From Actinoplanes liguriensis (GTDB taxonomy: Bacteria; Actinomycetota; Actinomycetes; Mycobacteriales; Micromonosporaceae), in the NCBI GenBank assembly GCA_000715855.1, contig KL571266.1, positions 22,713 through 31,337 on the forward strand: a stretch of DNA of 8,625 nucleotides, written 5' to 3'. A program made the translations under genes and the position numbers. This document shows positions 1-7,030 of this stretch, piece by piece. Position 1 is the stretch's first letter. Every line of letters begins with the position of its first letter. The notes under the pieces were generated by a model, which saw nothing but the letters and a program-made list of their open reading frames with translations, was not told the origin of the DNA and searched no databases.

Positions 1-1
1 C

Positions 2-460
2 GTGGCACTGCGCCGCTGGAGCGCCGCCCGGTCCCCCGCCCATCTGCTCGGGGCCGCCCTGGGCGCGACCGTCGGCCACACCCTGTTCGGCCTGGTGGCG
101 AACGCCGAATCCGTTCCGGACCGCCTGTTCCTGACGGCGCTGGCCTTGCTCACCGCCGGTCTCGGCGCACGGGCCGTCAGCCGGGCGGCCACGAGGAAAA
201 CGGCCCCGGCCGAAGCGGACGCCGAGAGCGAAACGGTCCCGGCCGAAGCGGGCCCCGACAGGGAAACGGTCCCGACCGGAGCGAGCGCCGGAAGCGAGAC
301 AGGCAAGACCGCGGCGGACGCCGAGAGCGAAACGGCCCCGGCCGAAGCGGACGCCGGTAGCAAGACAGGAGCGGCCGGCGCGGACGTCGGCAGCAAGAAC
401 GGCCCCGCCGGGAGCGAGACGGGCGGGAGCGGGGCGGGCGTCAAGGGTCAGGCGGCCTGA
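2..460 (+). CDS. Small putative membrane protein with repetitive Ala/Glu/Gly/Ser/Thr tail (5' end uncertain)
   Basis: I do not recognise this family. The frame is open from a GTG at the window edge (152 residues from there), so the true start may lie upstream. Two hydrophobic stretches, about residues 14-36 and 40-60, look like a membrane hairpin and are followed by a basic patch (RAVSRAATRK). From about residue 66 to the end the protein is low complexity, with degenerate 7-13-residue units ending in SET, SKTG or similar, rich in Ala, Glu, Gly, Ser and Thr. The repeats are visible in the DNA as well: 199-224 is identical to 331-356, and 215-236 is identical to 314-335, with offsets of 132 and 99 bp, both multiples of three. 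The tail is probably disordered. The stop lies 13 bp inside the convergent tetR gene. High-GC codon use supports real coding, but no function can be assigned. Confidence 0.6.
   Translation: MALRRWSAARSPAHLLGAALGATVGHTLFGLVANAESVPDRLFLTALALLTAGLGARAVSRAATRKTAPAEADAESETVPAEAGPDRETVPTGASAGSETGKTAADAESETAPAEADAGSKTGAAGADVGSKNGPAGSETGGSGAGVKGQAA
199..435 (+). repeat. In-frame degenerate tandem repeat within the small membrane protein gene
   Basis: This stretch encodes the low-complexity tail. Two exact matches define it: 199-224 with 331-356 (26 bp) and 215-236 with 314-335 (22 bp). Further partial copies of the pattern (GCCGAAGCGG, AGCGAAACGG, AGCAAGA) occur between and after them. Offsets are whole codons, so copy-number change keeps the frame. 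It is a coding repeat of the slippage or unequal-exchange type; spacing is too irregular for a CRISPR array. Confidence 0.7.
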
Positions 461-1095
461 GGGAAGACCTTCTCGACCATGGTCAGCAGCGTGGTCGTCA
501 GCAGGGTGTGCACCTGGTCCCGGGTCAGCACACCCCGCTGCAGCCATTCCCGAGCGGTGTAGGTGGCCATCCCGACATAGGCCCGCGCCATCCCCCGCCG
601 CGCCTCCCCGGGGTCGGTCCCGAGCCCGGTCGCCGTGAGGATGCTCTCGGCGGCCACGTCGATCGCCTCGGCGATCACCTGGTCGACGTCGGTGTCCCCG
701 GCCATCCCGCCGGCGGTGATCGCGGCCAACCAGGACGTGCTGTGCCGGGAGACGACGTCGAGGAACCAGGTGACGATCGCGTCGACCCGCTCGGCCGGGC
801 CGCCGCTGGGCAGGCCCTCCAGGGCCACCTCGGGCACGGTCAGCATCACCCGGACGACCTCGAGGTAAAGCTCCTTCTTCGTCCCGAAGTAGTGGTTGAC
901 GAGCCCGCGCGCCACTCCGGCACCGCGGGCCACGTCGGTGGTGGAGACCTCCGCGTACGGCCGTTCGCCGAACAACCGCACGGCGACGGACATGATCTGT
1001 TCGCGCCGCGCGTCCGGTTCCAGCCGGCGCCGCCGGATCACCGGCGGGCGCAGCGCCCCGGCGACCGGGCTGGGCGGCGTTCCTGCTGACGACAC
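448..1095 (-). CDS. TetR-family transcriptional regulator, probable repressor of the divergent beta-oxidation operon
   Basis: This is a 215-residue protein when started at the GTG at 1095. An AGGG ribosome site lies 8 bases before that codon. A longer reading from 1236 would run through the divergent control region, and a later GTG at 1041 has no good ribosome site. The N-terminal DNA-binding domain lies at about residues 25-75: RREQIM opens helix 1, and the helix-turn-helix runs from about S51 through TTDVARGAGV to the typical NHYFGTKKELY. The rest, about 75-215, is helical and variable and would be the ligand-binding and dimerisation domain. TetR proteins divergent from fatty-acid genes commonly repress them and release DNA on binding an acyl-CoA; that role here is inferred from position. 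The stop overlaps the end of the convergent membrane protein gene by 13 bp. Confidence 0.93.
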   Translation of the reverse strand: MSSAGTPPSPVAGALRPPVIRRRRLEPDARREQIMSVAVRLFGERPYAEVSTTDVARGAGVARGLVNHYFGTKKELYLEVVRVMLTVPEVALEGLPSGGPAERVDAIVTWFLDVVSRHSTSWLAAITAGGMAGDTDVDQVIAEAIDVAAESILTATGLGTDPGEARRGMARAYVGMATYTAREWLQRGVLTRDQVHTLLTTTLLTMVEKVFPQAA

Positions 1096-1235
1096 GATCG
1101 TGACCCTACGGCACGTCGATTCATCGCGATCCGAGATGTACGTTTCGTCAATGCCTCGATCGTGGCGACAGATGGATGCCGCCAATTCATCACGGCCTTG
1201 TTGACACAGCGCCAATAGTGATCGAGGGTATGTCA
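1096..1235. promoter_or_regulatory. Divergent tetR / beta-oxidation operon control region
   Basis: These 140 bases separate two divergent starts, so both promoters and the operator should lie here or just inside tetR. Candidate TetR sites are GATC-centred: a 10-bp perfect palindrome CACGATCGTG at 1093-1102 (on the tetR start codon), the near-palindrome GCCTCGATCGTGGC at 1153-1166 (one mismatched pair), and GTGATCGAGG at 1218-1227, whose reverse complement shares CCTCGATC with the second. The centres at 1097.5, 1159.5 and 1221.5 are exactly 62 bp apart. TTGACA at 1201-1206 looks like a -35 box but has no convincing -10 at the right distance. The region is clearly regulatory by position; the individual sites are tentative. 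Confidence 0.55.
1224..1228 (+). promoter_or_regulatory. Ribosome-binding site that decides the acyl-CoA dehydrogenase start
   Basis: GAGGG lies 7 bases before the ATG at 1236 and only one base before the ATG at 1230. The second ATG is therefore the likely start, giving a protein beginning [13 protein letters not shown]. Confidence 0.7.
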
Positions 1236-2397
1236 ATGTCGACGCCTGGACTGGACGGCTACGCCGAGCCGTGGCGCAAGCCGGAACACGACGACCTCGC
1301 CGAGATGGCCCGCACCTTCTTCCTCAAGGAGGTGGTGCCGCACGCCGCCCGCCTCGAACAGCAGGGCCATCCCGATCGCGAGCACTACCTGAAGGCCGGC
1401 GAGCTCGGCCTGCTCGGGCTCTCGATCCCGGAGGGGTACGGGGGCGGGGGCGGCGACTTCACCCACGAGGCGGTGATGCTGCACGAGCAGCAGATGGCCG
1501 GCGAGGGCAGTCTCGGTTTGGCCGTGCACAGCGGGATCGTGACCGGCTACCTCAACGCGTACGGCACCGAGGAGCAGAAACAGCGGTGGCTGCCCGCGCT
1601 CTGCTCGGGCGAGATGATCGGCGCCATCGCGATGACCGAGCCGGACGGTGGCTCGGACGTCCAGGCGATCCGGACCCGTGCCGTTCGCGACGGCGACGAC
1701 TTCCTGGTGACCGGCTCGAAGACCTTCATCACCAATGGGTATTTGGCGGACTTATTGGTCCTGGCCGTCAAGACCGATCAGTCCGCAAAGGCGCACGGCA
1801 TATCGCTGCTGGTCTGCGAGCTGAACGACGACGCGCCCGGCTTCCGGCGGGGACGCAACCTGGAGAAGATCGGGCTGCACGCGAACGACACCGCGGAGCT
1901 GTTCTTCGATGAGCTCCGGGTGCCGGCCGCGAACATCCTGGGCGGGGCGGACGCCGAGAACACCGGCTTCTACCAGCTGATGCAGCAGCTCCCCCAGGAA
2001 CGGCTGGTGATCGGCGTCGGCGCGGTGGCCGCGATGCAGCGTGCCGTCGAGCTCGCCACGGCGTACGCGAAAGAAAGAATCGCCTTCGGAAAGCCGCTCG
2101 TGGGTCACCAGAACACTCGCATGGTGCTGGCCGAGTGCGCGACCCGGACTCGCGCGTCACGAGTTTTCCTGGACGACTGCATCGTCCGGCACCACCGGGG
2201 TGAACTGGACGTGGCGACCGCCGCCATGGCCAAGCTCTATCTGACCGAGGGCCAGTGTGAGGTCGTCGACCGCTGCCTGCAGATCTTCGGTGGGTACGGC
2301 TACACCACCGAGTACCCGATCGCCCGGATGTACGCCGACGCCCGGGTCCAGAAGATCTACGGCGGCACCAACGAGATCATGAAGGAGCTGATCGCCC

Positions 2398-2408
<11 letters not shown>
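1236..2408 (+). CDS. Acyl-CoA dehydrogenase, long-chain (LCAD) type
   Basis: A 390-residue FAD enzyme that oxidises acyl-CoA to trans-2-enoyl-CoA, the first step of beta-oxidation, passing electrons to electron-transfer flavoprotein. Length is normal for the family. Signature 1 is [10 protein letters not shown] (E135 within it), and signature 2 starts [13 protein letters not shown] at Q349. The position that holds the catalytic glutamate in medium-chain enzymes (YEGT) is glycine here (Y375-G376-G377-T378). A glutamate is instead present at E255 in QLPQERLVI, where human long-chain acyl-CoA dehydrogenase has its base (LPQERL); the C-terminus [15 protein letters not shown] also matches that enzyme closely. 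This favours long or branched substrates. It is the first operon gene; its end overlaps the thiolase start by 11 bp. A run of codons unusual for the gene, including TTA at residue 173, lies at 1734-1757. Confidence 0.95.
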
Positions 2409-3620
<1,212 letters not shown>

Positions 3621-3624
<4 letters not shown>

Positions 3625-5651
3625 TCTCATATGAGCGGGACGACGCCGGAATCGTCACTCTGACGATGAATGACCCGGACCAATCGGCCAACACGATGAA
3701 TGCGGCCTACGTCGCCGCGATGACCGCCGCCCTCGACCGCCTGGAGGCCGAGAAGGAGCAGGTCACCGGCGTGATCGTGGCGAGCGCGAAGAGCACGTTC
3801 TTCGCCGGTGGCGACCTGCCGTCGATGAGTCAGGCCCGCCCGGAGGACGCGCCGGCGCTGTTCGAGCTGCTCGGGACGATCAAGCGGGATCTGCGGCGCC
3901 TGGAGACGTACGGGCGTCCGGTCGTCGCCGCGATCAACGGCGCGGCCCTGGGCGGCGGCTTCGAGATCGCGCTCGCCTGCCACCACCGGATCGCCCTGGA
4001 CGCACCCGGCACCCGCGTCGGGTTCCCCGAGGTCACGCTGGGTCTGCTGCCCGGGGCCGGCGGCGTCACCCGGACCGTGCGGATGCTCGGCCTGGCCCCG
4101 GCGCTGACCGTCTGGCTGCTCACCGGCAAGCGGCTCAAGCCGGCCGCCGCCCGGGACGCCGGCATGATCGACGAGGTGGTCGCCACGCCCGGAGAGCTGA
4201 TCGCGAAGGCCCGGGAGTGGATCGCCGCGAACCCGGACGCGGCCCAGCCCTGGGATCGGCCCGGCTACCGGATGCCCGGCGGCACCCCGGCCACCCCGAA
4301 GCTCGCCGCCATGCTGCCGGCCTTCCCGGCCACCCTGCGCAAGCAGCTCAAGGGCAACCGGATGCCGGCCCCCGAGGCGATCCTGGAGACCGCGGTCGAG
4401 GGCGCGCAGGTGGACATCGAGACCGCGTTCACGATCGAGACCCGGCGGCTGATCACGCTGCTCACCGGCCGGATCGCGAAGAACATGATCGGCGCGTTCT
4501 TCTTCGACATGAAGGCGGTCAACGGCGGCGCGGCCCGCCCGTCCGCCGAGGTCGCGCCGGCCACCAAGGTCGCGGTGCTGGGCGCCGGGATGATGGGGGC
4601 GGGAATCGCGTACGCCTGCGCCCGCGCCGGTCTCGACGTCGTCGTCAAGGACGTGACGCCCGAGGCCGCGGCACGGGCCGTCGCCGAGGGCGACCCGGCG
4701 GTGCTGGCCCGGATCACGCCGACCGCGGACGTGGAGGACCTGCGCGGCTGCGACGTGGTGATCGAGGCCGTCTTCGAGGACCCGAAGCTCAAGCACCAGG
4801 TGTTCGCCGAGGTCGAGCCGGTGCTTGCGCCGGACGCGCTGCTCGCCTCGAACACGTCCACGCTGCCGATTACCAGCCTGGCCGGGGGCGTGTCCCGGCC
4901 GGCCGACTTCATCGGCATGCACTTCTTCTCCCCGGTCGGCAAGATGCCGCTGCTGGAGATCGTGGTCGGCGAGCAGACCTCGGACGCGGCGATCGCCCGC
5001 GCGTTCGACCTGGGCCGCAAGATCGGCAAGACGCCGATCGTGGTCAACGACGGGCGCGGCTTCTTCACCAGCCGGGTGATCGGCCAGTTCATCAACGAGG
5101 CGGTCACCATGGTCGCCGAGGGGGTGCCGGCCGCGTCGGTGGAGCAGGCGGCGCTGCAGGCCGGCTACCCGACCGGACCCCTTGCCCTGGCCGACGAGGT
5201 GACGCTCACGCTGATGGGCAAGATCCACAAGGCCTATGTGGCAGCCGGGGTGAACGCCGGTTACGAGAAGGCGCACGCGCTGGTGCAGGAGATGCTGGAG
5301 GAGCACGACCGGGCGGGACGGTCGTCCGGGAAAGGCTTCTACACGTACGAGAACGGGCGGCGCGGCAAGCTGTGGAGCGCGCTCGCCGATCGTGCCACCG
5401 AGGCGGGTCGCGCGGTGCCCTTCGCCGACCTGCAGGAGCGGCTGCTGTTCAGCGAGGCCCTGGACGCGCTGCGCTGCCGGGCGGAGGGCGTGCTGCGCAC
5501 GGACGCGGACGGCAACATCGGTTCGATCCTGGGCATCGGCTTCCCGGCCTGGACCGGCGGCGTCATCCGGTACGTCGAGCAGCACCCCGACTTCAAGGGC
5601 CGCGCTGCAGAGCTGGCCGCACGCTATGGCGACAGATTCGCCCCGGCATGA
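3621..5651 (+). CDS. fadB: FadB: fused enoyl-CoA hydratase / 3-hydroxyacyl-CoA dehydrogenase (trifunctional enzyme alpha subunit)
   Basis: A 676-residue two-function enzyme that hydrates 2-enoyl-CoA and then oxidises L-3-hydroxyacyl-CoA with NAD+. The hydratase/crotonase domain (about 1-195) has oxyanion motifs FFAGGD and GAALGGG and the catalytic glutamates E115 (GGGFEIAL) and E137 (GFPEVTLG). A linker follows to about 310. The Rossmann domain starts at about 315 with LGAGMMGAG (G321-G323-G326), carries SNTST, and has the His-Glu dyad H434 ([13 protein letters not shown]) and E446. Two C-terminal 3HCDH segments run from about 490. All active-site residues are present, but the protein is shorter than the roughly 715-730 usual for FadB. 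Much of the shortfall lies at residues 348-363, where the helical arm after the second Rossmann strand is about 15-20 residues short. The GTG start overlaps the thiolase stop, with GGAG 7 bases upstream. Confidence 0.95.
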
Positions 5652-5740
5652 GCGACTGCACCGAGCGGCAGCCACCCGCACCTCTCGACGACATCGCAGG
5701 CGAGGGCCAGGAGAGCATGCCAACAGAAGGCACAGCATGA
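5648..5740 (+). CDS. Possible 30-residue bridging ORF between fadB and the racemase gene
   Basis: An ATG at 5648 overlaps the fadB stop as ATGA, and the frame ends in a TGA at 5738 that overlaps the racemase ATG (5737), again as ATGA. The frame thus fills the gap exactly. It begins [15 protein letters not shown] and ends MPTEGTA; it is acidic, with no hydrophobic segment and no recognisable domain. No clear ribosome site precedes its ATG, so translation would depend on reinitiation after fadB. The racemase ribosome site (AGAAGG at 5725-5730) lies inside it. It may be a translated spacer that keeps ribosomes moving to the next gene, or chance. FadB already ends at its family-typical C-terminus (YGDRF), so this is not a broken-off piece of it. 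Confidence 0.35.
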   Translation: MSDCTERQPPAPLDDIAGEGQESMPTEGTA

Positions 5741-6819
5741 GCGCGTTAACGGGGATTCGCGTCGTCGAACTGGCCGGGCTCGCTCCCGGCCCGTTCGGCT
5801 GCATGGTGCTGGCCGACCTGGGCGCCGACGTCGTGCTGGTGGACCTGCCCGGCGGAGCGGGACCGCTCGTTCCGCAGGCCGGCCCGCTCCAGCGCGGCCG
5901 CCGCACGGTCACCCTCGACCTCAAGACCCCGGACGGACTGACCGGTCTGCTCGCGCTGGTCGAGAAGGCGGACGTGCTGGTCGAGGGCTACCGCCCGGGC
6001 GTCGCCGAACGCCTCGGCTTCGGCCCCGAGACCTGCGAGAAGATCAACCCCCGATTGGTGTACGGCCGGATGACCGGCTGGGGGCAGGACGGCCCCCTCG
6101 CCTCCGCGGCCGGACACGACATCGACTACCTGGCCATCGCCGGTGCGTTGGAGCCGCTGGGCCGCCCCGGCGAGCGCCCGCACGCCCCGATCAACCTGCT
6201 CGCCGACTTCGCCGGGGGCGGCATGCTGCTCGCCGTCGGGGTGCTCGCCGCGCTGCTGGAACGGGAGCGTTCCGGGCGCGGCCAGGTCGTCGACGCCGCG
6301 ATGGTGGACGGGTCGGCGCTGCTCACCACGTTCCTGCACGGGATGATCAGCGACGGGATGTGGCGGGGCGGGCGCGGGGAGAACCTGCTCGACGGCGGGG
6401 CGCCGTTCTACGACACGTACCGGGCGTCGGACGGCGGGTATCTCGCGGTCGGCGCTCTCGAACCGCAGTTCTATGCGGCGCTGCTCAAGGGCCTGGGGCT
6501 GGACGACGACCCGGATCTGCCGGCGCAGTTCGAGCGCCGGCGCTGGCCGGAGCTGCGACGGGTCTTCACCGAGCGGTTCGCCTCCCGGACCCGGGACGAG
6601 TGGGCGCAGGTCTTCGCGGGACTCGACGCCTGCGTCAGCCCGGTGCTCACGCCCGCCGAGGCGCCGGGGCATCCGCACAACCGGGCGCGGTCGGCCTTCG
6701 TCGAGGTGGGCGGGACGCTGCAACCGGCTCCGGCGCCGCGCTTCGGCCGTACGCCGGCAAGCGTTCCGGAACCGAGCAGGGCCGCGACCGTACCGGATGT
6801 CCTGAAGTCCTGGTCTTGA
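5737..6819 (+). CDS. mcr: Alpha-methylacyl-CoA racemase (CoA-transferase family III fold)
   Basis: A 360-residue enzyme that interconverts (2R)- and (2S)-2-methylacyl-CoA so that acyl-CoA dehydrogenases specific for the S form can act. Length and sequence follow the mycobacterial racemase Mcr closely. Known active-site positions are conserved: H127 in GHDIDY, D157 in NLLADFAGG and E242 in ALEPQFYAA, each one residue higher than in M. tuberculosis Mcr (H126, D156, E241). The N-terminus (GIRVVELAGLAPGPFG) and MTGWGQDGP are typical of the wider CaiB/BaiF family. A CoA-transferase is the alternative, but the His/Asp pair and overall match favour racemase. The ATG has AGAAGG 6 bases upstream. Codon 4 is TTA, very rare in such genomes. 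As the last operon gene it implies that the upstream enzymes handle methyl-branched chains; hairpins follow the stop. Confidence 0.93.
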   Translation: MSALTGIRVVELAGLAPGPFGCMVLADLGADVVLVDLPGGAGPLVPQAGPLQRGRRTVTLDLKTPDGLTGLLALVEKADVLVEGYRPGVAERLGFGPETCEKINPRLVYGRMTGWGQDGPLASAAGHDIDYLAIAGALEPLGRPGERPHAPINLLADFAGGGMLLAVGVLAALLERERSGRGQVVDAAMVDGSALLTTFLHGMISDGMWRGGRGENLLDGGAPFYDTYRASDGGYLAVGALEPQFYAALLKGLGLDDDPDLPAQFERRRWPELRRVFTERFASRTRDEWAQVFAGLDACVSPVLTPAEAPGHPHNRARSAFVEVGGTLQPAPAPRFGRTPASVPEPSRAATVPDVLKSWS

Positions 6820-6849
6820 TCTTGGCGAGCCGAGTTGACGCCGGGAGGG

Positions 6850-6893
6850 GCCGCCCAGCCGGACCGTTTGCCGGACCGGCCCGGCTGGGCGGC
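6850..6893 (+). terminator. Probable terminator hairpin of the beta-oxidation operon
   Basis: A 13-bp perfect stem pairs GCCGCCCAGCCGG (6850-6862) with CCGGCTGGGCGGC (6881-6893) around an 18-base loop, 30 bases after the racemase stop. No T-run follows, as is common for actinobacterial hairpin terminators. Because the facing gene converges here it could act in both directions. Confidence 0.65.
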
Positions 6894-6900
6894 GTCTGAC

Positions 6901-6916
6901 CGCGGCCGGAGCCGCG
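6901..6916. terminator. Short inverted repeat between two larger hairpins
   Basis: CGCGGC (6901-6906) pairs with GCCGCG (6911-6916) around the four bases CGGA. It sits 7 bases after the first hairpin and directly before the third. It may be part of a composite terminator, but a 6-bp GC stem alone is weak evidence. Confidence 0.3.
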
Positions 6917-6947
6917 TGGGCGCCTCGGTCAACCGCCGAGGCGCTCA
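6917..6947. terminator. Third hairpin of the convergent region
   Basis: GCGCCTCGG (6920-6928) pairs perfectly with CCGAGGCGC (6936-6944) around a 7-base loop. In a plus-strand transcript the stem extends to 12 bp through one G-U pair (6917-6919 with 6945-6947). On the minus strand that position is a mismatch. It lies about 85 bases past the cyclase stop for minus-strand transcription, so it could also end that transcript. Confidence 0.5.
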
Positions 6948-7030
6948 GGAATCTCCCACCGGGGGTACCAGGTCTCAACGCCGCCGGGGACGGAACGGCA
7001 CGCCCGGGTCGCGGAACGTCAGATGGTGCA

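Larger units (their letters stand above)
6820..7030. other. Convergent intergenic region
   Basis: These 211 bases lie between the racemase gene and the convergent diguanylate cyclase gene. They hold three inverted repeats within about 100 bp (6850-6947, listed separately) and no credible ORF or RNA gene. I see nothing recognisable from 6948 to 7030. Confidence 0.6.

Noticed and set aside
199..435. Repeats in the first gene as a CRISPR array
   Set aside because: Units are coding, degenerate, of unequal length and lack unique spacers.
1201..1229. TTGACA as the -35 box of a standard operon promoter
   Set aside because: At 16-18-bp spacing the -10 position reads around GAGGGT, which overlaps the ribosome site and matches poorly, so I do not call a promoter.
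1176..1236. Upstream starts: ATG 1176 for the dehydrogenase and ATG 1236 (complement) for tetR
   Set aside because: They would make the divergent genes overlap across the promoter region and add non-family sequence; better starts with ribosome sites are at 1236 (+) and 1095 (-).
2361..2370. Loss of the catalytic glutamate (YGGT) as a sign of a dead acyl-CoA dehydrogenase
   Set aside because: Long-chain and isovaleryl-type enzymes carry the base elsewhere; E255 in LPQER fits the LCAD arrangement.
4217..5647. Plus-strand alternative frame of about 500 codons overlapping fadB
   Set aside because: Low-complexity Arg/Gly-rich shadow frame; only its last 30 codons, outside fadB, were kept as a candidate mini-ORF.
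5652..5740. Mini-ORF as a frameshifted C-terminal remnant of fadB
   Set aside because: FadB already ends at its family-typical C-terminus (YGDRF), and the mini-ORF has no similarity to FadB tails.
3627..5924. Long minus-strand open frame (765 codons) opposite fadB
   Set aside because: Its Arg/Gly/Pro/His-rich composition matches no family and is expected opposite a GC-rich gene; fadB has complete catalytic motifs on the plus strand.
5746..6978. Minus-strand open frame of 410 codons opposite the racemase gene
   Set aside because: Shadow frame; the racemase has conserved active-site residues and a family-typical length.
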